NCBI RefSeq assembly: GCF_047663525.1
Contig: NC_092602.1
Coordinates: 503,501-567,500 of the forward strand
DNA length: 64,000 nucleotides
Origin: Anas platyrhynchos
Lineage: Eukaryota > Chordata > Aves > Anseriformes > Anatidae
Reading direction: 5' to 3'
A model generated the notes under the pieces. It had not been told where the DNA came from and searched no databases. It saw nothing but the letters and a program-made list of their open reading frames with translations. The translations under genes and the position numbers were made by a program. This document shows, piece by piece, positions 23,001 to 35,261 of the stretch. Numbering within the stretch: position 1 is the stretch's first letter; each line of letters begins with the position of its first letter.

Positions 23001-24579
23001 AACTCATCACTTTTTCATACTCGTAGTATTAAAATGATTTGCTAATACCTAGCAATCTATCGGAGTTTTAAAGGTAGATGACAACAGATAACAGCATTTC
23101 AGACACCTGTGCTGTAGGTGCCCGTGTAGTATATATACACTTATATTATTTAATAACTGCCTTTAGCGAGTTCTGTGTATATGTCTGCATTTTTCTTCTC
23201 ATTTTAACCTAATGGTGACTGCTCATTGTTTTTCACTGAAACGTAGTTTTCAATAAGGAATCTTCTCTGACATATAGTGTCTCGTACTAACACGTACTAT
23301 GTGAAGAGGCTGTTTGTTTTTCACCAAAAATGCATTATAAAGTATCCTGCTTTCCTCTGCCATGCAGCTAGAGCTGGAAGTGCAATGTGACAATATTCAG
23401 TGTAGAGAGGTCATGTTGACTTCCAATACCATAGCTCTAACTAACAAAGAGTAACGAGATCAAATTCACATAAAAACCTAGCACTAGTGTAATGGGTTTC
23501 TGCGCTGCCTGGTTTGACTGAACCAGAACAATTTTCCTTCAGTGACATGTTGATTAGTATTCTCCAGGAACCCAGTAATTAGGTTCTACTGGGCTTTCGG
23601 CTTTAGTCATTAATTGAAATTTTGAAGGTCCCATACTGCATATGTCAGGTGAAGACATAAAAATGTAACCTAGAACCAAGCAGGTTGGTTGGAAAAAAGA
23701 AGAATATAGTCAGATATTCTGTGGCTGTTGCACTGCTCTGTGCTGATATGCAAGTGTGGTGCAGAATATTTTAGATGTTATCCTGGAGTTTTTGTAAATA
23801 TTTCATCATAATACCGAACCTACTATTTGAATGAGCCAGCAGGCCAAAACTGTTGAAGAAGCAGGATGTAACATTCGTAAATTACTACCAAATATATTAA
23901 CAAAGGACAAATTTGGTCCAGATGCAGCTATGAGCCTTTGTTTTCTTTCTTTTCCTGGTATGTTCTGTTGTGTGCTTTTATTTTAAATGCAGCTAAATTC
24001 TTTGAGAGGTTTTACCAAGGAAGTAGGTTTGTTTACTGGGGCTGACTTTGTCCGACCTCTTATGAGGTATTTCAAACACTTAAATATCATTTCAAGCAAT
24101 ATACGATTTGAAACGGAATTATACCATAGTAAGGATTGTTGGAAATGAGTTCATTGACTAAGCTCAGTGCACTTTGCAGTGATGAATCTGTGATTCCTGA
24201 TGATGCTTTGTTTGCTTTAAAGAGCTGTTTAAACGTACACCAGGAATTTTAACTGTTAGTGAAAAAAATGCTATTACCTTTGCCAAGAAGTTATGCGATA
24301 TATTCCGCAGCTATGAAATACACATCTTTAATAAATGATCTGGATTAGCAGGCAGACTTATGAGGAAAAAATACTCCCATTGCATATTGTTGAAAAGATT
24401 TCAGTGTGCATTAGGTTTGGGTTTAATATGTTCTTTTAAACTCTTCTGATCTATTCAAAAAACCGAGAGGTTGGCTCTGGTTGACCTGGTTTCATTTGGG
24501 TGACAGTAGTACTCTAATGTCTACTTTGACAAACTGTAATTTTTAATATTTTCTTACAAGAAAATGGTCCTGTTTAGAA

Positions 24580-24600
24580 ACATATATATATATATATTTA
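24580..24600. repeat. (AT)n microsatellite
   Basis: About eight alternating AT units in intron 1, seen directly. Confidence 0.75.
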
Positions 24601-25520
24601 TTAATATTTTGCAGCACTGTACTTGTAGACTTTTCTAGCAAATATTAGAGAAGGCAAGAGGTAGAGTTTTTAGTATTACTTGCTATTGCTGCTATAATGC
24701 ACTAAAATATTTAATGCAGAAGGTGTGTGAATTTATTGTGATTTCAGTTACTAGCGTAGCCACTCTATTTGTCTTTACATCCGTCTATCCACCTCTGGAC
24801 TGCCTAGCTGTATTTGAATTAATGCACATCACAAATTTGGTTTGCACCATGATACTTTCTTCTAACAAAGTCTGCTATTTTATGATGGCTTGTTTTGTTG
24901 TGAAATTAGTTTTAACAGGGATGTTTTGTACATGCTAGGTGTGAGAGTGTGCATGACATTTGAGGGATATATTTCTTGAAATTAGTGTGTGCATATGTTT
25001 TAGTTCTTTACCTATGATGAAAAAGGAGATGGATTAGACTTCATATGTATCTATGAGCATAGGTCAGAGAATAGATTTATTCTGATCTATGATGTATTGC
25101 TTAATGTCTGCTCTTCATTTTTAACATGAAATAGCTGCTTTTTTCACAATGATCTAGTGCAACGCTGTGCTATAAAACCATAAATAAGTTTGCATAAATG
25201 CATAAAATTTATTAATAGTCAATACCTGCAAATACAGTTTGTTATTACTTATATAGAGCAAATGATAAGGCATTAAACAGTCTAACCTAAAATTATATAG
25301 ACTGCCTTTATTTGTAACAGTTGACTCCCTTCTTCTGCAACGTTCAGTATGAGGTTTTGGTATGGCAATATGTCTTTATGTGGCCATATAAAATTTTAGT
25401 ACTAGACAAATTACTGTACATTTTTAGTCTCAGGTTTCTTGTGTATTTTAAATGTGAGTAGAGTATCCACAGAAAGAGTGAATCCAGCTCTAAAATGAAT
25501 CTTCAAGTGGCCCAATATAT

Positions 25521-25560
25521 GTGTGTTTTTTTTGTGTTTTTTGTGTTTTTTTTTTTTTAA
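25521..25560. repeat. T-rich / TTTTTGTG low-complexity tract
   Basis: Imperfect repeats of GTGTTTTTT ending in a pure T run. Low complexity within intron 1. Confidence 0.75.
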
Positions 25561-27504
25561 TACAAAATTTACCAAAATATCAGGAACAGTTTAATTACGT
25601 AATTGCTAGCACAAACCTAGAATATCAAAAGTGATGAGTTAAATTGTGTTTAGTGGGATTTTTCCCTTTTTTGTTACTAGGATAAAATGTATCGTTCTTA
25701 CCATGTTTCAGGCGGGAGTGCTTCATATGCAAAAGGCATAGATAATTAATTTCAGACTCAAAATACGTATCTGTAGCAGGCCTCTGCTCCAGCCAGTAGC
25801 AAGCTTTCTGTCAAAGTATTCCTTTTTCTTTCTCTACCATTGAAAAATCTTAAGCCCTTGAATATAACACAATTTGCATCTGTAAATGTATGCTTTTATT
25901 TTGTGGGATGTTTTTAAGATGGAGGTGGGGTTCTTTAGATATATAGAATTACGCATGTCATTTATTTGAGCACTGTTCTTAAGAGAGAGCTTCTGTTTAT
26001 GAGTATATTTAGGACGTGGCTTGCTTCTCCACTTCCTCATCAGTAAGTTTTTGGGCGAGGGACAGAGAGCAGGGCACCTTCTAGAAATTAAATAGGTGAA
26101 GCTGTGTAATCTCCCAGGGATTCAAGGTCCACCCTGGCTTCCTTCATCTTGGTTAGAATTTTCAGCTTTTAAAATGTAAACTGTATTTTTCTCTGTTTTG
26201 TAGATAGACCCAATTTGCACATGGTGTTAATGTGACTGGCTTATGTAAAAATACCAATATTCTTCGCAGTTAGCTGCTTTTCCTTTGCAAAACACGTTTT
26301 TGTTGATGCAGTTAAAACATTACTAATTATTAGTGACCTTTTTTAATGCAAAGATTTATTATTTTTTTTTATTATTATTATTTTTATTTTACAAATTTAA
26401 ATATGGATTATGTGTCAATGTTTCCGAGTCAAATACTTTTTAAATTTAAAGCTGAGAATTGAACAGCTGGATGTCTAATCCATTAATTTTTACAAGCTGA
26501 CTTTCTTAATACTTCAAAGAGAACATCCTAGGTGACACCGCTTTGCAGCTCCCCTCCTCAACGCCCCTTCTTCTGGCCTCTCCCCCAGCGCTTTCCTCTA
26601 AGCCTTCACATGCAGCTCATCTCCTTGCAAATGACAAAAGCATATGTATGTGGGGAATGCATTTTCCTTAGTTGATGTAATTAGTTGTATGATTTGATGA
26701 TCCAGAAAGGTACTCTCTATGAAGTGTTGTACTTTCTGCCTATATACTGATGCAAAAAATATCATAGTTACTATTTTTTCTAGTGGCTTTCCACCCTTAT
26801 TTATTTTTCTATGGAAGCACAAGTGTTTGTGTTCAGCAGCCTTGTGTTTTGGGCTGGTGTGTTTCAAGTGATTCTGTGAAGACACCTTAAATCTGGAATG
26901 TATCCCTGTCAGCTGGTTCTGACCCACCCCAGCCATTTTTAAATATGAGTTTACAAAGTTTCATCTGGCCTTAATTATATAGTAACTGTTCATTATATCT
27001 TAGGATTTTGTTCCCTAATGTGCATGCACTGGTCACTGGTAGCTCCTGAAAATGAACCATTTCTTGTCTAAATGCTTAACTTGTGCTGTGTGTCTTTAGT
27101 TGCATAAGTCATGTGTGTTTGTTTTTAATTTTAGCAGTCTATTTGAGTCTGTTTGGTATTTTAGCATAAAAATGCAGTGCATGACACTGCGCTGTCTAAT
27201 TTTTTATTGGCTTTTGAGGTTTGTCTGAAGAAGCTTTTTTTTTCTGTTTTGGTAAGCAGAAATCTGGTTATGTTTAAGTGCTGCATTGATAGATTTTTAC
27301 ATTAAAATAAATACAATTTATTTGAGAGTAAACACAGAAACAACACATGTATGAGCTCTGAAGAGCTCTGCTAGTTCCTCACTGCAGAATGTTGTATTAG
27401 AGACTGTGCCTTTCTCTAGTGGCTGGTTTGCCTAACCTTTTGGATATATCTTTTTCTGTGTGTAGCCTTTAAGAGATGAGATGAGGAAACCGAGTTGCTG
27501 CCCT

Positions 27505-27538
27505 TTTTTTTTTTTTCCTTTTTTTTTTTTTTCCTTTT
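27505..27538. repeat. Polypyrimidine tract, two T runs split by CC
   Basis: Two T runs of about 12 and 14 bases separated by CC and followed by CC. A low-complexity pyrimidine tract in intron 1. Confidence 0.75.
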
Positions 27539-28259
27539 AACTCTCTTAGCTTGAATTCTGACTGGTGGGCCTTTAGGACTTGACATTCTTGATCACAGAA
27601 AAACCTTTAATCAGTTAGCAGTTGTGAAAGTGTGTGGGTTTTTTTTTGTTTGTTTGTTTTTTTGTGGTAAAATATATTTCTTAGAGTTAAGTCTGCATTT
27701 AATTAATTTTGTGAATTAGTATTCACAAAATACTAGAAAGCATTTGTATTGCTAATAGAAAGATCATCCTGAGGCTGAGGAAGCATAGTTAATTGAAAAA
27801 GCAACCATTTGTAAAGTGAGGAAAATCTTAAAACACTTCATACCCTAATTAAGAATATACTCCTAATTTAAAATTGAAAATTTTAATTTGCAGTGTGAAG
27901 CAGGTACATGGAAAAAAAAATGGAAACAGTTCTAGCCTTCCTTTCTCCTCAACCCCCCAAAATGCAGGTTAAAAAGAAAGGCACAACTTTTTAAAAATTT
28001 ATTTATTTTTTGTAAATACCCTGAAGCCGTTTTGCTATGAAGATGTAAATCGATTTATTAGCGTAGGAAATGGAGGCTGGACTAAGATTATTATCCGGTC
28101 TGAATTTTAGGAGCTCCTTCCTACAGAAATCTCCCCCGTCCCCTTTTTTTTTTTGAAATAAATAATCTTACCCTATCATGGCATTTTAAAGCCTTTTGGT
28201 CTTGGATAAGAGAACTCATAAAAAGCATGTGATGACAGTGGATGATATCTAAAAAACAG

Positions 28260-28970
28260 AAATGCAAATGCATGCCAGCGAGGGCTGCGTCCCCAGGGAC
28301 CCTGCGTCCGCGTTCCCTCCCAGCCGCTGCTGGAGGTGACGCTCGCGATTGTCTGTAAGGTTAAAGCAGGCGGAGAGAGGCTGTGCGAGTATTCCTGTCT
28401 CTTGGCTAGATGGCACAGTTGGTCAAGTCATTTCCATTGCACTTGTGGATGCTTGGGTATTTGTTTGATTTAGATCACAGTGGAGTATATATCGAGGTCC
28501 CACTCTATTATTATTTTTATTATTTAAGATCGTCTGTATTGCACCATAAACTGACACGGAGCTTTATGCCATGCTTCAGAAGCCTACGAGACATTCCCAC
28601 TGCTCGAGCTTTACCGTCCAAGCCAGATGGAACGGAGATGCTGCGCGGCGGGTGCTCGCCAGCGCCCAGTGCCCCTGCGCAGCCGCTGGGCGGGAGGCGG
28701 TGTGGGGCAGGATGGGGCTGTGGGGCAGGTGGGGGCTGTGGGGCAGGTGGCAGTGCCTGGGTGTGCCAGCAGGGCTGGGGCTCGTGGCTGGGTGGCACCG
28801 GGCAGCGTGCAGTGGGGCCGGCACTGCCCGCGCAGGGTGCGCGGAGGCAGCGTGTGTCAGGACGAGGGTGGGCAGCATCTCGGTGCTCTGAGCACTGGGT
28901 CACTCGCAATTTCCTCTCTTGCGGTCGGCGGTGGGAAGGGCACGGCGGTGCTGCCCTCCTCGGTGGGGTG
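28260..28970. promoter_or_regulatory. Intragenic CpG island in MN1 intron 1
   Basis: After about 8 kb of AT-rich intron, CpG density rises sharply in two clusters, about 28270-28390 and about 28600-28970, separated by AT-rich sequence. CpG-depleted vertebrate DNA does not keep such density without protection from methylation, so an alternative promoter, enhancer or non-coding RNA start is plausible. A 226-codon + frame (28410-29090) and overlapping minus frames exist, but their composition is explained by the GC content and by a minisatellite. No gene is claimed. Confidence 0.55.
28699..28750. repeat. Short minisatellite, about 18-bp unit, about three copies
   Basis: Repeats of a unit like GTGGGGGCTGTGGGGCAG, the first and last imperfect. 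It sits inside the intronic CpG island and creates Gly/Trp-rich spurious frames. Confidence 0.75.
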
Positions 28971-29970
28971 CTTCTTCAATCCTGGAAAAAGAGAGGCGGC
29001 AACTACGGTTCTTCTGATACAGTGTGTGAATGTAATAACCTAAATACATTTCTGTCTGAGCAACAGGAAAAAGAAACTGACACGATGTGAGTTTTCACCT
29101 CCTCCAGAAGCCTAGGGATAGAAGAATCATGGGTGTTTCTTTTCTCCTCTCTCTTCTGGGACGAGAGAAGAGGAAGATCTTCCCCCCTGCCAATACATGT
29201 CGATGACTTGCGCTAGCTTGTAAATAGCGGCCGCACGGCATCACCTCATTTCTTGTGGTATAAACCTGTAGCTGTCCTGATGTCATACTGCTAAAAAAGG
29301 ACATCTCTTAGACATGTAAGGCAGTTGGATGACTTTTTACATGTAATGTTATAGGTGGTTTTGATCTGACTCATTTGTTTTACTATTTTTTATTCGTTCC
29401 AGAATGATGCACTGATTTATTTATTTTTTTGCGCAATCTGAAGAATAGCCCATTTCCAGGCCAGATAGTATTTTAAAAGCAGGGAAATAATAGAAATGTG
29501 CCTATTGTTTGTATTCTACCCCCACCTCACCCCCAGAGGAATTCCACAGTAATCATAATGAAAATTGCCACAATCTATGAAACAATAATTCTGCAACACT
29601 TTAAAAAATAGTGTTATCATTCAAAGTGCAAAGCAGCTGGTATTTTATGGTGGAACAGATTTTATTGTTGCTGGATATAGGGTCAAACACTTGCAACACA
29701 CTGTTGATTTAAACAAACCAAAAGTACAAGTGCTTTTTTGAAGATAAAATCAGTACTTTTTAAATTATTATTATTTTATTTTTCTATTTATTTTTGATAC
29801 TGTAGTTCCCCTCTCTAAGTATAGATACATGCTGTTCTTTTCATGCTAGGAGAAAAAGCTAGCATCCCAACTCTGGTTGCTCTCCATACAAGTTCTTAAG
29901 TTTTAGAGGCAGAGGGAAAAGTAGGACTTTTTCAAGCACAATTAAAATCTCATATTAGCAATTTTGAGAT

Positions 29971-30016
29971 AGGAAGAAGGGAGAAGGGGAGGAAGGGAGA
30001 GAGAGAGAGAGAGAGG
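29971..30016. repeat. Purine tract ending in (GA)n
   Basis: A continuous purine-only stretch of GGAAG-type units that passes into about nine GA dinucleotides. Long purine tracts can form triplex DNA and bind GAGA-type factors; function here is unknown. Confidence 0.8.
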
Positions 30017-30552
30017 GTGGCTAGCAAGTGACTTCTTCATTCTTGTTCTTTTTTATTGTTTGCAGTCAATGGGATGTTTTATACCATCTTTTTTAATTCA
30101 TCGTAGCTGTCTGCAAAATGGATGTGAATTCAGATGGCTCAAAAACAGCGCTAGGAGAGTGTGGCAATTGTCACATGAAAATCTGTGGTGAACTCGGCAG
30201 TAACCTCAGTTATTTGGTTAACCTTTAAACTCTGCATGCAAAATAGTACTACATGTTATATGATAAAGTCATTTGTTCTGTAGATAAAGCAAGTTAATAC
30301 ACTGAATTCCTGATTTTTCTTACTTTAACAGAGGTACTTAGGAAAAATGAAGAAATTAATTTGCTGCTTTAGATACACCATTTTTCTGGACTGTAGGAAG
30401 GTTTGTTGTAGTCTGTGGTCAAAACTCTGATAAGGGCTCGTCAAAGTGCAGCCTGAATTTCTTGCTGCAGGTATGGTACTGTAAATCTTGTTTTTATGGA
30501 CTGACAAACTTTTGCTTTTAAAATGTGTTTTTTTTTGTTTGTTTGTTTTTGT

Positions 30553-30553
<1 letters not shown>

Positions 30554-30590
<37 letters not shown>

Positions 30591-30609
30591 AAACCAATGA
30601 AATTTTATT
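30554..30609 (-). repeat. 33-base T run with an upstream AATAAA on the minus strand; possible retrocopy tail
   Basis: On the minus strand the order is AATAAA (30604-30609 on +), about 17 bases, then about 33 consecutive A bases (about 30554-30586). That spacing matches the 3' end of a polyadenylated mRNA copied into the genome. The sequence beyond it (about 30610-30740) would be the source transcript's 3' UTR, but I recognise no gene in it. Simple expansion of an A/T tract next to a chance AATAAA is equally possible, since avian CR1 machinery seldom makes processed pseudogenes. Confidence 0.4.
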
Positions 30610-32095
30610 CCAAGTAATTATCCAAATTCTCCTGTATTCCTGAGTGGTTAAAAAGTAGTTTAAAAAGTCTCTTCCTTGAATCGGGCAAATATGAACTTCA
30701 AGAGCTGGAAAAGCATACATTGAGAGATTGTGATATAATTACATTTTTATGTCTACCTATTAAGCATAGTGAAGGGTTGGTTGTTGGCCTTAAATTTGGA
30801 AATTGCTTACTGTAAAGCTTAAAACAGAAGTAGATTCCTGTAATTAGTGCTTTGCAGTGAGAAGTATGGCAAGGTAAAGGGAATTAAAACTATTCGTTGT
30901 CCAGTTGTATTTCTATAACTGATCCACTTTCATGTATTTGTTTTGAAGGATAAAATTATTTGTAATACTGATTTTCAGAAATAAGCTAAAAAGTGTCAAC
31001 ATAGGAAAAATGAGGTGAAGAATATCAATGAAGAACAATTAGAAAATATACAACTTTAACTTCTCTTGTGAGCACTGATACATTATTTGCAGGATCAGTT
31101 TGTTTATTAACCACAAGGCCAGTATGCCATTTTGTTTTGTGCTTACTTGAGTTTGAGATACTTGATGATAAAAGTTTTTTAAATTTCAGATTTTAATTTT
31201 ATGTTCACCCTTAATTGTACCAGATGAGGCAAACCTAGTCAAACATTGTCCAGTCAGCTTGAGTCTGCTTTCACTTTTCCTTGGTTTTATTCATTTTGCC
31301 TGATGGCAATATATGAGGCAAATTTGGATCCTAGTGTCAATTGCTTGAAATTAGTGTTTAGATTATACCCAATTTGAAATGGTATGGAAATATTTATAGT
31401 GAGAAGTAAGCATTTGTTTATGATGATAAAATTATTATTATTTTTTTTTCATTGTATGTACTAGTAAACAGTATAACTCAGAATATTCCTGTGCAGTTTT
31501 TCAAAGTGATCACCCAGCACCATTTTACTCCTTGTGTATGCTTGAGACTCTGCTACATTGAAGAGGAGCTGTTTGTGATTCATGCATGGAAGAAAGACCA
31601 AGCCTTCTCTTGTTCCTTAGAAAAAAAATACCTAAACTACAGCATTTTTCCTCTTCGTGTCTAAAACACAGCTTACATCATTAAGGATTTTTTTTCCCTC
31701 ACCTTTTGCTACCATCTTTTAACATGTATTTTACTTGCCTTTTCCTTCCTTTTTGTGGAGCTTCTCTTGGAACCTGCTTTAGGGAGTTGTATTTTACATG
31801 TTTTTGAAGACCACTCCTGCTTTCCACAGTGGTCTGGCCCAAATAGAAATGTGAAAAGTTCCCATTACTGAGCTGTAAAAGAATACTGTAAATGGGTTAT
31901 GCAGGAAAAAAAACCATTTAGATAAAAATGCAATTTTCCCTTTCACACACGCTGCTAAGAATTAATAGCACATTCTTTCTAAATGGGTACTTCTATATTA
32001 TATTTTCACCTTAATGAAATTCTTTCCGAAACAGGAGTGTTTCATTTAAAATTTTAGAGCAAAATTGATCTGTCTTTAATTCTCAATGCTTCTCT

Positions 32096-32110
32096 CCCCC
32101 CCCCCCCCCC
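32096..32110. repeat. Poly(C) run of 15
   Basis: Fifteen consecutive C bases, seen directly, in intron 1. Such runs often vary in length and are sequencing-error prone. Confidence 0.85.
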
Positions 32111-33960
32111 TTCACTTAAATCTCACTGAAAAGACTATTATAGACTCTGTTGGAACTTTCTGGAAAATACCCAGCAGGTTCACAGGTGTGTTTCAGACAG
32201 TATCACAGTTTGACTCTCCCTTCCCTTCACAGGATGCAAGTTATGGGGCATTTCTTACCCGCAGCTCTATTTGTGCTTTTTGATCGAGCGATGCACGTGC
32301 CACTTGTCTCTTGTTGGCTGTTACTCGGCCTGGGTCCGTGAAGCAGTGGTGACAATAATGTGTTGCTTCCAAGTCATTTTTGCAAGAAGTACTGCAAAAG
32401 AGAGGACTGCCCAAAGCAAAGGTTGGATGTTGGATTCTGCTTGGTGGTCTCTGTTGGGAAATGCTCCATCACTTCAGCACCCCTAAAGCAAATTCAATGT
32501 TCTGCAAAAACACGGTGTTTTCTTTGCGTACCTGATTTTAATACAAGCCTTCGCTCTAAAAAGCAGGTAACTGCCTAACGAGGCAGAGGAGAGGGAGGGG
32601 TGCCTGGTGGCAGCACAAGGCGGGTGCTTGTGGGGCTGTCCCACGTGCAGCCTGCCCCAGTGGTGGTGGGACAGTCACAGGAACTGGTCTCCATGGGACA
32701 TGGGGGCTGGAGGTTTCACACAGTGTGGAGCTGTAAGCACGTAGCTAATTTCGGGTGACAGTAATTTCTTCCCATCTGCGGTGTTAGCATTTCCGTGCTG
32801 TTTTCTTTTTAGAGCAATTATATCACGAACAGGCCCCGATGTATTGCTGTCACTGACTCTGGCTTCATGCAGTCGTGGGTCATTAGCTTGCACATGTGAA
32901 AGCCAAGGTATTTTTTCTTCCTTCTGACAGCTTTTCCTTGGATTAGAAGGAGCAGCTCTCTGATATGAGTGAGTAGCGGTGATTCTTCCATTGATGCAGG
33001 TATTCATAAGACAAGCAAGTGCATTTGGGGTATAGCAGTCTTCCCAGCCACTGTGCAGTAATGTCATAAACGGCCAGTCTCAAGAGATAGAAAACCAAAG
33101 CATATGTTCATGCTTTTAAACTGTTTCCTTTTTAAAAGTTTTAATATAATGGTGGGAACAACCTTCATTGTAGGAATAGGACTAACAGAAAGATGCCTGC
33201 TTCAAGCAGCTTTTCATTGATGAGTTGCAGTGGGAAAAACGCTTCTATTAAATAAACTGTTTGGTGTTCTCAAAGTATTAGTAAAATAGTTCCTAGGTAT
33301 AAACAATACGTGTAGTGATGAAGGCACGGATAGAGTTGATATACCCGAAAACCCCCATGTTCAAAATAAAAATGTACTTTGACAGTAACACAAACTGCTT
33401 ATGACAAACTGCTCTGGGAGGGACTTTCTGCTTGGGATATCCTCCAAAATGTGAAATGTAGGAAAAATATAAGGAAACATCTTGTAAAGCCACTGTAGAG
33501 CACTTGTCCATAATACTGCTTGAAAATGTAATTTTGGACACCTTAGTTGAAACCAAAATCTAGCTGGACTGTTGCAGGCATCCCGTATTGAGATTTTAAT
33601 GGCTTTTTCTTTTTTTTCCCCTCAATTTTTCTTCCCTGCTTGTGTTTATAGGGCCTGCTCCTGTGTAACTGCAGTCAGTGAAAATACTGTTTTTGACTTA
33701 AATGTTAAGTAAACACAATCAAAGAAGAAAACAGTGTTTGTGTGAGTCCATATTTGTTAGTTTGTTTTGAAAGTCAGGCTGGAACTGCAAAGTAAACAGT
33801 CTTGAAAATGATCTTGAGCATTTGTCACCCGGGTGAGTCAGTCTAGTGTCCAAGAGGTCAACATGTGCCCAATCACCGCCTGCTGCATTTCAGACAAAAG
33901 AATGGTAAGATTCGGTTTTGATGCAGAGGCAGCTAGTGCTTTGACGAACTTTGAATTAGT

Positions 33961-33998
33961 TTTTATTTATTTATCTATTTATTTATTTATGTATTTAT
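33961..33998. repeat. (TTTA)n microsatellite with interruptions
   Basis: About nine TTTA units, with single TCTA and TGTA variants. Confidence 0.8.
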
Positions 33999-35243
33999 GG
34001 GTGGACAGCAGTGCTTTATTCAAAACCATATGCCTTTTGTACAGCTGATAGGAAGTAAATTTGTGCATGCTGCAGGGGAAAAGAAGTTCCTCACTCCGTC
34101 TGCTAACAGTCTTGTATTCATTCAGACTTGCTCTTTGCCACCTGAGGAAGATTGTGACATCATTCCATTTTCCTATGTTTTGTGCATAGAGTTTGCATGG
34201 AAACAACCTGCTTCCATAGGTTTCTCCTTCCCCCCCCTCCGACTTGTGGATTGCTGGGAAATGGATCACAAAACTCTGGAGTAGGTTGTTCAAAATGTAT
34301 TCTCAACCTTCCTTAACAAGTATTTATCAGTTTGTGCACTCCAAATTGGAAGCACTTGCAATTTTCAATTTGTGTTGCTACGTTACTGAAGTGACCTCGT
34401 ATTGTTTTGTTTCCTTCTGACTCTTGCTCCTGACACTGCGCTTAATAGAAATTCTGCTTTTAAAAGAAGTGTTTGTAGTCAGCGAGTCTTTTACTGCTTA
34501 TAGTAGTTTTCTGATAGCCTTCCAGTCAAAAATGAAAAAAATACTATACTTTTTATTAAGTGGGTTACATAATAGCTATTTATTCAGTCACAAAATTTCT
34601 CTTTTGTGATTCTCTTTTTGTGAATCATGGTAGTTCAGTGAAGATTTTAAATCATTATTTTTACAGCCAAATATGCAATTTTCCGGAAGCAATGTTGAAA
34701 ATTTAAATATTTCAGTGTAGTTATTTGTAACTCACTAGTTTTGTATTAATAGATTGGTTCTTGAGTTTTTGTGCAAAATTAAATGTAACCCCCCCAAAAA
34801 AAAGATTGTTCAAAATAACTCTTGACAAGAAATATTTCTGAACAGTTAGTTTGCTTTCTCATTTGTTGTACTTGAAAATGTAGAGTGTTACACCGAGTGC
34901 TATTTTTTATTATTATACAGAAGAGGTCTGGAATCCCGATGAATTCTGAGTCCTTATTTTGCTTTGGGGCAAAACCACATGCAAATGCAGAGCCTTGATT
35001 ATCTGCCATTCAGTAAACATCACTGTGCGGCACTAGTCCCCCCGCTCTTGAGGTGAAAAAAAATTACTACCAAGCCTGAGTGTCTAGGTCTTGTGCAGCC
35101 ATTTTATTTTTAGGACATTGGAGTCTTAGAAGGAAAAAGAAATAGAACGAGCCAAAATACTGGCTGCTCCCAGATTTCTGTTGCCCAGTTTTGGTGCTGT
35201 AGGACAAAAGTGCCTGCTATTGGAAGTGTTTGCTACCCTTTTG

Positions 35244-35261
35244 TGAACAGTTAACTGTTCA
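35244..35261. repeat. Perfect 18-base palindrome
   Basis: TGAACAGTTAACTGTTCA is its own reverse complement and contains a central HpaI-type GTTAAC. The outer GAACA/TGTTC halves resemble steroid-receptor half-sites, but the six-base spacer differs from the canonical three, so classical receptor binding is doubtful. Confidence 0.75.

Noticed and set aside
28410-29090. 226-codon + strand frame in intron 1
   Set aside because: Crosses the intronic CpG island and minisatellite. The Gly/Trp-rich part comes from the 18-bp repeat, and the rest has no recognisable domain.
35244-35261. Steroid-receptor response element reading of the palindrome
   Set aside because: The GAACA and TGTTC halves are six bases apart, not three, so classical receptor dimers would not fit.
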